Assembly: GCA_002352285.1 (NCBI GenBank)
Contig: DEIC01000018.1
Coordinates: 2,043-32,740, forward strand
Origin: Alphaproteobacteria bacterium UBA2784
GTDB lineage: Bacteria > Pseudomonadota > Alphaproteobacteria > Micropepsales > Micropepsaceae
Direction of reading: 5' to 3'
DNA length: 30,698 nucleotides
Made by a program: the position numbers and the translations under genes. Of the stretch, positions 23,923 to 30,698 are shown in pieces; position 1 is the first letter of the stretch, and each line of letters starts with the position of its first letter. The notes beneath the pieces were generated by a model. That model saw only the letters and a program-made list of their open reading frames with translations. It made no database searches and had not been told where the DNA came from.

Positions 23923-24041
23923 CCCTCTCCCCGCGATTTTGCGGGGAGAGGGCAGGGTGAGGGGGCTTGTTGTGGTTCTTTACTTCGCCCCCTCACGAGA
24001 TTTGCAGAACTGCAAATCTCCGCTCTCCCCGAGGGGAGAGC
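23923..24041. repeat. Compound palindromic element A (four successive hairpins)
   Basis: Four perfect stems follow one another: CCCTCTCCCCGC/GCGGGGAGAGGG (23923-23952), GTGAGGGGGC/GCCCCCTCAC (23957-23996, 20-base loop), GAGATTTGCA/TGCAAATCTC (23997-24020) and GCTCTCCCC/GGGGAGAGC (24022-24041). The element fills much of the gap between nhaD and dnaJ. Intergenic palindromes of this kind are common in alphaproteobacterial genomes and often repeated. It could stabilise or terminate the dnaK-dnaJ transcript, but no T run is present. Confidence 0.75.
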
Positions 24042-24069
24042 AGAAAAGAGGAAGTGAGAGCACTTTGCT

Positions 24070-25200
24070 TCACCCCTTCGGGCTCAGAATGTCGCGCATG
24101 CGGGCAAAGAACCCGGCAGACTCCGGCTGGTTTTCTTCGGATGCGCCTTCGTTGAACTGCTTGAGCAGCTCTTTCTGCTTTTTGGTGAGGTTGACCGGCG
24201 TTTCGACCGCCACTTCGATATAGAGGTCGCCCATCGACGCCCCGCGCAGCGTCGGCATGCCCTTGTGGCGGATGCGGAACTGGCGGCCGCTTTGCGTGCC
24301 CTCCGGGATCGCGACTTTCGACTTGCCGCCGTCAATCGTCGGCACTTCGACAGAGCCACCAAGCGCTGCCGTCGCAAATGTCACCGGCACGCGGCAATAA
24401 AGGTCAGCGCCCTCGCGCTTGAACATGTCGTGCGGCGTCACCGAGAGGAAGATATAGAGATCGCCATTGGGCCCGCCGCGCTGACCCGCCTCACCCTCAC
24501 CCTGCAGGCGGATGCGCGTGCCATCCTCAACGCCCATCGGAATATTGACGGAAAGCGTGCGCTCGCGCTGCACGCGGCCCTTGCCGTTACACGCCTTGCA
24601 CGGGTTTTTCACCACGCGCCCGGTGCCCGCGCAATTCGGACATGACCGCTCGATGGTGAAGAAGCCCTGCTGCGCCCGCACCTTGCCCACACCCGAACAG
24701 GTGGGGCAGGTGACGGGCTTTGATCCCGCCTCAGCGCCAGAACCCTCGCACGCCTCGCACTGCATGGCAGAGGGCACGCGGATCTGCGCCTGCTTGCCGG
24801 TAAAGGCCTCGGCCAGCGTGACTTCGAGATTGTAGCGCAGATCCTGGCCGCGCATGGCGCGCGGGCCCTGGCCCCGGCCACGCCCCATGAAGTCGCCGAA
24901 GAGATCATCGAACACGTCGCTGAACGCCGAGCCGAAATCAAAGCCGCCGCGCGCGCCCGGCCCGCCGCCACTGCCGTCAAAGGCGCGATGGCCATAACGG
25001 TCATAGGCCGCGCGCTTCTGCTCGTCCTTCAGAACGTCATAGGCTTCGTTGAGTTCCTTGAATTTGCGCTCGGCATCCGCGTCACCGTGATTGCGGTCAG
25101 GGTGAAGCTGCATGGCCAGTTTGCGATAGGCGGCCTTAAGCTCTTCGGGCGAAGCATCGCGCTTCGCCCCCAGAACTTCGTAATAGTCGCGCTTGGCCAT
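24070..25200 (-). CDS. dnaJ: Chaperone DnaJ
   Basis: DnaJ delivers unfolded substrates to DnaK and stimulates its ATPase. The 376-residue protein has the J domain (1-70, HPD at 33-35), a Gly/Phe-rich region (about 75-110), four zinc-binding CxxCxGxG repeats (CEACEGSG, CPTCSGVG, CPNCAGTG, CKACNGKG, about 145-215) and the C-terminal substrate-binding domains. This is a complete type I DnaJ. The ATG at 25200 follows dnaK after 34 bases, so the pair is co-transcribed. Confidence 0.98.
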   Translation of the reverse strand: MAKRDYYEVLGAKRDASPEELKAAYRKLAMQLHPDRNHGDADAERKFKELNEAYDVLKDEQKRAAYDRYGHRAFDGSGGGPGARGGFDFGSAFSDVFDDLFGDFMGRGRGQGPRAMRGQDLRYNLEVTLAEAFTGKQAQIRVPSAMQCEACEGSGAEAGSKPVTCPTCSGVGKVRAQQGFFTIERSCPNCAGTGRVVKNPCKACNGKGRVQRERTLSVNIPMGVEDGTRIRLQGEGEAGQRGGPNGDLYIFLSVTPHDMFKREGADLYCRVPVTFATAALGGSVEVPTIDGGKSKVAIPEGTQSGRQFRIRHKGMPTLRGASMGDLYIEVAVETPVNLTKKQKELLKQFNEGASEENQPESAGFFARMRDILSPKG

Positions 25201-25234
25201 GGGCGGCTTTCCCCGCTTGCCGTCTCAGGCGGGC

Positions 25235-27172
25235 TCAGCGCTCGCCCTTGCGCTTCTTCTCGTCAACTTCCTCAAAGTCGGCATCGACGACATTTTCATC
25301 GGACGGCTTTTCGGTGCCGCCAGCGCTGCCCGCGGCATCGGCGCCAGCGTCCGCACCTGCGTCGCCTTGCGCCTTATAGATCGCCTCGCCCAGCTTCATG
25401 GAAACCTGGCCGAGCGCTTCCAGCTTCTGGCGGATCTCGCCCGCATCCTCGCCGTCCTTGACGGATTTGAGGGCGCTGATCGCCTCTTCGATGGCGCTGC
25501 GGTCAGCGGCCGGAATCTTGTCGCCGTGCTCCTTCAGGTCTTTCTCGCGCTGATGGATCGTGGCTTCGGCATGGTTGCGGGCCTCCACCAGTTCGCGGCG
25601 GCGCTTGTCTTCGCCGGCATGTTCCTGCGCCTCGCGCACCATGCGCTCGATGTCGGCGTCCGAAAGGCCGCCCGAGGCCTGGATGCGGATGTTCTGCGCC
25701 TTGCCGGTCGCCTTGTCCTTGGCCGACACATTGACGATGCCATTGGCGTCGATGTCGAAGGTCACTTCGATCTGCGGAATGCCGCGCGGTGCGGGCGGAA
25801 TGCCCATCAGGTCAAACTGGCCAAGCGCCTTGTTGTCGGCCGCCATTTCGCGCTCGCCCTGGAACACGCGGATCGTCACCGCATGCTGGTTGTCTTCGGC
25901 GGTCGAGAACACCTGGCTCTTCTTGGTCGGGATCGTGGTGTTGCGGTCGATCAGGCGCGTGAACACGCCGCCCAGCGTCTCGATGCCGAGCGACAGCGGC
26001 GTCACGTCGAGCAGCAGCACGTCCTTGACTTCGCCCTTCAGCACACCGGCCTGAATGGCCGCGCCGATGGCGACCACTTCATCCGGGTTGACGCCCTTGT
26101 GCGGCTCCTTGCCGAAGAACTGCTTCACGATCTCCTGGATCTTCGGCATGCGCGTCATGCCGCCCACCAGCACCACTTCGTCGATGTCGCCCGCGGTGAC
26201 GCCCGCATCCTTCATCGCCTGTTTGCAGGGCGCGATTGTCTTTTGCACCAGGTCATCGACCAGCTGCTCGAACTTGGCGCGCGTCAGCTTCAGCGCCATG
26301 TGCTTGGGGCCGGACGCATCGGCAGTGATATAGGGCAGGTTGATTTCCGTTTGCGCGGCAGACGAAAGCTCGATCTTCGCCTTTTCGGCGGCTTCCTTCA
26401 GGCGCTGGAGGGCAAGCTTGTCCTTCTTCAGGTCAATGCCCTGTTCCTTCTTGAACTCGTCAGCCAGATAGCCGACGAGGCGCATGTCGAAATCTTCGCC
26501 GCCCAGGAACGTGTCGCCGTTCGTGGACTTCACTTCAAACACGCCATCGCCGATCTCGAGGATCGACACGTCAAACGTGCCGCCGCCAAGGTCATAGACC
26601 GCGATCGTGCCGGACGATTTCTTGTCGAGGCCATAGGCAAGGGCGGCCGCCGTCGGCTCGTTGATGATGCGCAGCACTTCAAGGCCCGCGATCTTGCCCG
26701 CATCCTTGGTGGCCTGACGCTGGGCGTCGTTGAAATAGGCGGGAACCGTGATGACGGCCTGCGTGACCTTCTCGCCCAGATAGGCTTCTGCGGTGTCCTT
26801 CATCTTCTGCAGCGTGAAGGCCGAGATCTGCGAGGGCGAATATTTGGTGTTGTCGCGGCCCTCGACCCAGGCATCGCCGTTGTCGGCGCGGATGATCTTG
26901 TAGGGCACCATGCCGACGTCTTTCTGCGTCGTCGGGTCTTCGAACTTGCGGCCAATGAGGCGCTTGATCGCGAAATAGGTGTGCATCGGATTGGTGACGG
27001 CCTGCCGCTTGGCGGCCTGGCCGACCAGACGCTCGCCATCATCAGTGAAGGCGACAATCGAGGGGGTGGTGCGCATGCCCTCGGCATTCTCGATGACTTT
27101 GGGCTTGCCGCCCTCCATCACCGCAACGCACGAATTGGTGGTGCCAAGATCAATGCCGATCACTTTGGCCAT
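25235..27172 (-). CDS. dnaK: Chaperone DnaK (Hsp70)
   Basis: DnaK is the ATP-driven Hsp70 chaperone. The 645-residue protein starts MAKVIGIDLGTTNSCVAV, has the nucleotide-binding signatures IAVYDLGGGTFDVSIL and VVLVGGMTRMPKIQ, the linker VLLLDVTPLSLGIETLGG, the substrate-binding domain and an Ala/Gly-rich lid ending in the conserved VVDADFEEVDE. AAGGA lies ten bases before the ATG at 27172. A heat-shock-like promoter (27334-27363) lies about 160 bases upstream. A long open frame on the opposite strand is a codon-bias shadow. Confidence 0.99.
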   Translation of the reverse strand: MAKVIGIDLGTTNSCVAVMEGGKPKVIENAEGMRTTPSIVAFTDDGERLVGQAAKRQAVTNPMHTYFAIKRLIGRKFEDPTTQKDVGMVPYKIIRADNGDAWVEGRDNTKYSPSQISAFTLQKMKDTAEAYLGEKVTQAVITVPAYFNDAQRQATKDAGKIAGLEVLRIINEPTAAALAYGLDKKSSGTIAVYDLGGGTFDVSILEIGDGVFEVKSTNGDTFLGGEDFDMRLVGYLADEFKKEQGIDLKKDKLALQRLKEAAEKAKIELSSAAQTEINLPYITADASGPKHMALKLTRAKFEQLVDDLVQKTIAPCKQAMKDAGVTAGDIDEVVLVGGMTRMPKIQEIVKQFFGKEPHKGVNPDEVVAIGAAIQAGVLKGEVKDVLLLDVTPLSLGIETLGGVFTRLIDRNTTIPTKKSQVFSTAEDNQHAVTIRVFQGEREMAADNKALGQFDLMGIPPAPRGIPQIEVTFDIDANGIVNVSAKDKATGKAQNIRIQASGGLSDADIERMVREAQEHAGEDKRRRELVEARNHAEATIHQREKDLKEHGDKIPAADRSAIEEAISALKSVKDGEDAGEIRQKLEALGQVSMKLGEAIYKAQGDAGADAGADAAGSAGGTEKPSDENVVDADFEEVDEKKRKGER

Positions 27173-27247
27173 GGCTCATTTATCCTTTCTGTCGCGGCAG
27201 CCGGCAGTCACGGTCTTGGGAAAGCCCCGTTAGCGCGCCGACCCCTT

Positions 27248-27263
27248 CCGGCCTCAAGGCCGG
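27248..27263 (-). other. Hairpin in the dnaK leader
   Basis: CCGGCC and GGCCGG form a perfect six-base-pair stem with a TTGA loop on the minus strand, about 80 bases before the dnaK start. It lies between the candidate promoter and the gene and would be part of the mRNA leader. A role in stability or heat-dependent translation is possible but not shown. Confidence 0.4.
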
Positions 27264-27333
27264 GTGTGCTGGAGTGAACGATCAGGAAACAGCCGGGCAA
27301 ACGCCTCAAGCCAAATTCCCTTTTACCGGGGGG

Positions 27334-27363
27334 TATATAGGGAGGGGGTGATGGGCCCGCAAG
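27334..27363 (-). promoter_or_regulatory. Candidate heat-shock (sigma-32 type) promoter for dnaK
   Basis: CTTG (27363-27360) is followed after 18 bases by CCTATATA (27341-27334), which resembles alphaproteobacterial RpoH promoters. Expected transcription from about 27327 gives a leader of about 155 bases. The same TATATA with TTGCGG at 17 bases could be read as a weak sigma-70 promoter. No CIRCE operator for HrcA was seen here. Confidence 0.45.
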
Positions 27364-27466
27364 GACTCCACCCCGCCCGAAATCCTTAAGAAAGGGCTTA
27401 CCGCCGCCCTTGCATTCCCGGGCACAGGCGGTGAAGGCTTGGGTCAACTCTCGAAAGGAAGCCCCC

Positions 27467-28411
27467 ATGAAATGGCGCAACACGCGGCGCAGTTCTAATG
27501 TGGAAGATCACCGCGGCCGCGGCGGCTCAGGGGGCTCCTTTGGCGGGCTGGGCGGCGGCTTGGGCGGTGGTGGCCGCATGCCGCGCTTGCCCATGGGCCG
27601 TGGCGGCTCGGGCGGCCTGATCGGTATTGTCGTGATCGTGCTGATCGCCTGGGCGATGGGCATCAATCCGCTGCAATTGCTGGGACTGGAAACCGGCACC
27701 AATACAACCACGACCACGACCTCTGGCCTCAACAACGCGCCGCGCACCGGCCCGCGCCCGGATGACGAGCTGGCCGATTTCGCCGCCCATGTGCTGGGCG
27801 ACACGGAAGATACGTGGAAGGCGATCTTTGCCGAGCGTGGCGCGACCTATCGCGTGGCGATCCTGCGCCTTTATGAGGGCGGCACGGAATCCGGCTGCGG
27901 CTTTGCCCAGTCGGCGGTCGGCCCGTTCTACTGCCCGGCGGACAATCGCGTTTACATCGACCTTTCCTTCTTCCGCGATCTCTCGGCGCGTTTTGGTGCG
28001 CACGGCGACTTTGCCCAGGCCTATGTGATCGCGCACGAGGTCGCGCACCATGTGCAGAACCTGATCGGCGTGATGGAGGAGGTAGCGCGCGTGCGCGCCC
28101 GCGTGTCAGAGCGCGAGGCCAATGCGCTTTCTGTGAAGGTGGAGTTGCAGGCCGATTGCCTGGCCGGCGTCTGGGCGCATCACGCCGAGCGCAAGGGCCT
28201 GCTTGAGATGGGCGACATCAACGAGGCCATTGGTGCCGCCGAAGCGGTGGGCGATGACCGCCTGCAACGCGCCGCAACCGGCACCGTTCAGCCCGACAGT
28301 TTTACGCACGGCACGTCAGCCCAACGCGCGCAGTGGTTCACGACGGGCTATCAAAGCGGCCGGATGGAAAGCTGCGATACGTTCGGCAATGGTGGTCTGA
28401 CGCCAAGGTGA
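27467..28411 (+). CDS. ypfJ: YpfJ-family neutral zinc metallopeptidase-like protein
   Basis: The 314-residue protein has a Gly/Arg-rich cytoplasmic N-terminus (about 10-48), one membrane segment (about 50-65, LIGIVVIVLIAWAMG), a threonine-rich linker (NTTTTTTS) and a zinc-peptidase-like domain with HEVAHH (190-195) and a later ELQADCLAGVWAHH segment holding the third ligand region. Substrates of the family are not well established. AAAGGAAG lies six bases before the ATG at 27467. It is divergent from dnaK and converges on grpE, so it sits among chaperone genes; membrane protein quality control is an inference. Confidence 0.9.
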   Translation: MKWRNTRRSSNVEDHRGRGGSGGSFGGLGGGLGGGGRMPRLPMGRGGSGGLIGIVVIVLIAWAMGINPLQLLGLETGTNTTTTTTSGLNNAPRTGPRPDDELADFAAHVLGDTEDTWKAIFAERGATYRVAILRLYEGGTESGCGFAQSAVGPFYCPADNRVYIDLSFFRDLSARFGAHGDFAQAYVIAHEVAHHVQNLIGVMEEVARVRARVSEREANALSVKVELQADCLAGVWAHHAERKGLLEMGDINEAIGAAEAVGDDRLQRAATGTVQPDSFTHGTSAQRAQWFTTGYQSGRMESCDTFGNGGLTPR

Positions 28412-28430
28412 AACGCCGAACTTCTCTTCC

Positions 28431-28553
28431 GCCTCCCCCTCGGGGGAGGCACGTTTGCGATTGCAAACGGGTGGGGGGGCTGACGGAAGCAATGGCCCCC
28501 ACCCAGATCGCAAGTGCGATCTGACCTCCCCCGCAATGAATTGCGGAGGAGGT
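28431..28553. repeat. Compound palindromic element B (five successive hairpins)
   Basis: The stems are GCCTCCCCC/GGGGGAGGC (28431-28450), CGTTTGC/GCAAACG (28452-28469), GGGTGGGGG/CCCCCACCC (arms near 28469-28477 and 28496-28504), AGATCGCA/TGCGATCT (28505-28522) and ACCTCCCCCGCAAT/ATTGCGGAGGAGGT (28524-28553, one mismatch). It lies between the convergent ypfJ and grpE genes, where it could serve as a two-way transcript end. Its layout resembles element A at 23923-24041. Confidence 0.75.
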
Positions 28554-28566
28554 AAATGGCAGAACC

Positions 28567-29160
28567 TCACACCTTCGTATCAACCGATGAGCCGGGAGGG
28601 GCCGCGCCTGCATCGCCATCCGCCACCGCAACCATCGCCGGGCGAAGAAGCCTGTCGGCGATCACATAGCCGGTCTGCACCACGTCGATGATCGTACCAT
28701 GCGGCCGCCCGGTGCCGGGCACCTTGGCAATGGCCTGATGGAAATGCGGATTGAATTTTTCGCCCAAGGGCGCAATGCGCTTGATCTGGTTGCGCTCGAA
28801 CACGGCGGCAAGCTCGCGCTCGGTCAGTTCAACGCCGGTGACAAGGCCCGCAACCGTCGGCTGCGTGCGCTGATCGGCCGGCACGGCCTCAATCGCGCGG
28901 CGCAGATTGTCGGCCACGCTCAAAAGATCGCGCGCAAAGCGCGTGATGCCGAACTGGCGCTCTTCGGCCAGAAGCCGCTCACCGCGCTTGCGGATGTTTT
29001 CGCCCTCGGCAACCGCGCGCAGCCATTCATCCTTCATGCGCTGCGCTTCGGCGCGCGCCTCGTCCAGCGCCTTCAGGAGTTCATCACTGGAACCCGTGCC
29101 GGAAGATGCCGACGCATGCTGGCCGTTGCCGCTCGCATTCTGTTCGTCACTCATGCTCAT
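28567..29160 (-). CDS. grpE: Nucleotide exchange factor GrpE
   Basis: GrpE releases ADP from DnaK. The 197-residue protein has a disordered Ser/Gly-rich start, a long coiled coil (about 25-70, EAQRMKDEWLRAVAEGENIRKR) and the C-terminal beta domain with FNPHFHQAIAKVPGTGRPHGTI and VQTGYVIADRLLRPAMVAV. The ATG at 29160 overlaps the hrcA stop by four bases; a second ATG two codons in is possible. Together with dnaK and dnaJ nearby, the complete DnaK machine is encoded within 5 kb. Confidence 0.97.
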   Translation of the reverse strand: MSMSDEQNASGNGQHASASSGTGSSDELLKALDEARAEAQRMKDEWLRAVAEGENIRKRGERLLAEERQFGITRFARDLLSVADNLRRAIEAVPADQRTQPTVAGLVTGVELTERELAAVFERNQIKRIAPLGEKFNPHFHQAIAKVPGTGRPHGTIIDVVQTGYVIADRLLRPAMVAVADGDAGAAPPGSSVDTKV

Positions 29161-30266
29161 CCATCCTTCTTTGCCAATCCGCCTGATACGGCTGGCAGCG
29201 CACGGCCCAGAAGCCGCGCCGTGTAATCAACCATGGGAATGATGCGGGCGTAATTGATGCGTGTCGGGCCGATCACGCCGATGGCGCCCACAATGCGCCC
29301 GCCTTCGCCGCGATAGGGCGAGACGACAACGCTGGAGCCCGAAAGGCTGAAGAGCTTCGATTCCGAGCCGATGAAGATGCGCACACCCTCTGCACCCTCA
29401 ACCAGATCAAGCAGGTTGAGAACGCCTTCCTTGCGCTCAAGGTCATCGAACAGAAGCCGGATGCGCTCCAGATCCTCATTGGCCGTCACGTCATCAAGCA
29501 GCCGCGCTTGCCCGCGCACGATAAGCGCGCGCGGCTCGGCGCCGCCATGAATGTTGCTGCCCGGGCTGCCCCAGCTTGCAATGCCCGTTTCAACAAGCCG
29601 CGCCGTCAGCACATCAAGTTCGCTGCGCCGCGCGGCAAGTTCCTGGCGCACCCGCACGCGCGCTTCGGATAGTGTCAGGCCCCGGATGCGCGCATTGAGG
29701 TAGTTCGAGGCTTCGATCAGCGCCGAAACAGGAAGCCCGATCGGGGCATCAATCAGACGGTTCTCCACGGCGCCGTCTTCGGTCACCATCACCGCCAGCG
29801 CCTGACCCTGGCCTGCTGCCACCAGCTCCACATGCTTGAGCTTGTGGTCGAGCCGGGGTGTTGCGACCAGTCCCGCACAATGCGAAAGGCCCGAAAGCGC
29901 CGTGATGGTGCCGGTCAGAAGGTCTTCCAGCGAGCGGCCGGTGCCCGCCATGCGCGTTTCAATTTCGCGCCGCTCGGTCTCACCCAGTTCGCCCACCTGC
30001 AAAAGCCCGTCCACAAAAAGGCGCAGGCCCAGTTCGGTGGGCAGGCGGCCTGCGCTCAGATGCGGCGCCGACAGAAGGCCCATGTCTTCAAGGTCCGCCA
30101 TCACATTGCGGATGGTTGCCGCCGACAGGGGGCTGGCCAGACGTTGCGACAGGGTGCGCGAACCCACCGGCTCGCCGTGCTCAAGATATGAATCCACAAT
30201 CGCGCGGAAAATGTCGCGCGCGCGCTCCGAAAGGCCGCTGACGGCGCCTGACGCCTGTGGGTCCAT
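29157..30266 (-). CDS. hrcA: Heat-inducible transcription repressor HrcA
   Basis: HrcA represses class I heat-shock genes, usually groESL, by binding CIRCE operators. The 369-residue protein has an N-terminal winged helix (about 10-80, VGSRTLSQRLASPLSAATIRN, HLSAGRLPTELGLRLFVD) followed by a GAF-like domain and the C-terminal FIGSESKLFSLSGSSVV and GVIGPTRINYARIIPMVDY motifs. AGGAAG lies just before the ATG at 30266; the frame is open far upstream, but that part runs antisense to rph. A CTTGAA at 30368-30363 may be part of a heat-shock promoter, with no clear -10. No CIRCE was seen in the window, so its targets lie elsewhere. Confidence 0.96.
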   Translation of the reverse strand: MDPQASGAVSGLSERARDIFRAIVDSYLEHGEPVGSRTLSQRLASPLSAATIRNVMADLEDMGLLSAPHLSAGRLPTELGLRLFVDGLLQVGELGETERREIETRMAGTGRSLEDLLTGTITALSGLSHCAGLVATPRLDHKLKHVELVAAGQGQALAVMVTEDGAVENRLIDAPIGLPVSALIEASNYLNARIRGLTLSEARVRVRQELAARRSELDVLTARLVETGIASWGSPGSNIHGGAEPRALIVRGQARLLDDVTANEDLERIRLLFDDLERKEGVLNLLDLVEGAEGVRIFIGSESKLFSLSGSSVVVSPYRGEGGRIVGAIGVIGPTRINYARIIPMVDYTARLLGRALPAVSGGLAKKDG

Positions 30267-30378
30267 TTCTTCCTGCAGATAAGCCAATTTTGCTGGCGAG
30301 GACTTTTGGGCGAGTTGCAAGTGAACCCGGTCGGGGGGTAGGTAACGCCTCCAAATCGTGACTTCAAGGGGAGCCCGA

Positions 30379-30698
30379 ATGCCCAATCCGCCTGCAACTG
30401 CCCGCCCTTCGGGCCGCGCCCCTGATGCGATGCGCACCGTCGTGCTGGAACCGGGATTTTCCCGCCATGCCGAGGGTTCCTGCATGGCGCGTTTTGGCCA
30501 TACGCATGTTCTGGTCACAGCAAGCCTTGACGAGGGCGTGCCGCCCTTCCTGCGCAACACCGGCAAGGGCTGGGTGACGGCGGAATATGGCATGCTGCCC
30601 CGCGCCACGCATGAGCGCATGCGCCGTGAAGCAGCCCAGGGCAAGCAGTCGGGCCGCACGCTGGAAATCCAGCGTCTGATTGGCCGCTCGCTGCGCAC
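30379..30698 (+). CDS. rph: Ribonuclease PH (N-terminal part, cut by window edge)
   Basis: RNase PH is a phosphorolytic 3'-5' exonuclease that trims tRNA 3' ends. The visible 106 residues include the family segments SCMARFGHTHVLVTASLDE, VPPFLRNTGKGWVTAEYGML, PRATHERMRREA and GRTLEIQRLIGRSLR. AAGGGGAG precedes the ATG at 30379. The gene is divergent from hrcA, a typical alphaproteobacterial arrangement, with 112 bases between the start codons. The promoter on this side is not clear; TTGCAA at 30329-30334 has no good -10 partner. Confidence 0.96.
   Translation, partial: MPNPPATARPSGRAPDAMRTVVLEPGFSRHAEGSCMARFGHTHVLVTASLDEGVPPFLRNTGKGWVTAEYGMLPRATHERMRREAAQGKQSGRTLEIQRLIGRSLR

Noticed and set aside
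25193..27277. Open frame of 694 codons on the plus strand opposite dnaK
   Set aside because: It lies fully antisense to an intact dnaK. Long antisense frames over dnaK are a known effect of strong codon bias in GC-rich genomes, and no ribosome binding site or family match supports it.
30267..30698. N-terminal extension of HrcA to the window edge
   Set aside because: The frame stays open, but this part is antisense to rph and precedes a good ribosome binding site and the normal HrcA start at 30266.
1..30698. CIRCE operator, CRISPR array, tRNA, rRNA, insertion sequence or prophage genes
   Set aside because: None was found by eye: no TTAGCACTC/GAGTGCTAA pair, no regularly spaced direct repeats, no transposase or integrase-like protein.

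Overview
The window is an ordinary chromosomal stretch of a GC-rich alphaproteobacterium. The evidence is the gene order tsaB-rimI-fur-plsC-miaB-phoH-ybeY-corC-lnt-xre-metK-trmB-rimP-nusA, the kdsD-lptC-lptA-lptB-rpoN-hpf-ptsN cluster, and hrcA/rph back to back. These arrangements are typical of Hyphomicrobiales and relatives; I cannot fix the order. No tRNA, rRNA, insertion sequence, prophage or CRISPR array was seen. Nearly all of the window is housekeeping genes, and the less expected signals lie in the gaps.

Region 1 (1-13271, minus strand) is a long run of sixteen genes from a Nfu-type Fe-S carrier down to nusA. Most are spaced by a few bases or overlap by 4-26 bases. They serve tRNA modification (tsaB, miaB, trmB), ribosome maturation (rimI, ybeY, rimP), lipid and lipoprotein synthesis (plsC, lnt), metal regulation (fur), S-adenosylmethionine supply (metK) and transcription elongation (nusA). 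A clear terminator after the XRE regulator and a promoter before metK split the run. A second terminator, with a competing pairing, sits between trmB and rimP and may attenuate rimP-nusA.

Region 2 (13427-22429, plus strand) begins with a class III adenylate cyclase and an unrecognised secreted protein. It continues with the lipopolysaccharide set kdsD-lptC-lptA-lptB and then rpoN-hpf-ptsN. LptB has a long low-complexity N-terminal extension. A near-consensus sigma-54 site lies before lptB-rpoN. The 308-base rpoN-hpf gap holds a strong sigma-70-like promoter followed about 100 bases later by a terminator-like hairpin, so it could encode a small RNA or an hpf attenuator.

Region 3 (22439-30698) has an NhaD-type antiporter, dnaJ and dnaK on the minus strand, a YpfJ-type metallopeptidase on the plus strand, grpE and hrcA on the minus strand, and the start of rph on the plus strand. 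It is largely a protein-folding neighbourhood. Two compound palindromic elements (23923-24041 and 28431-28553) share a layout of successive hairpins but differ in sequence. The antiporter leader can fold so as to hide its ribosome binding site.

No clearly new multi-gene system was found. The best leads are RNA-level: the rimP leader, the rpoN-hpf gap, the sigma-54 site and the palindromic elements. All were found by eye and need computational checks.
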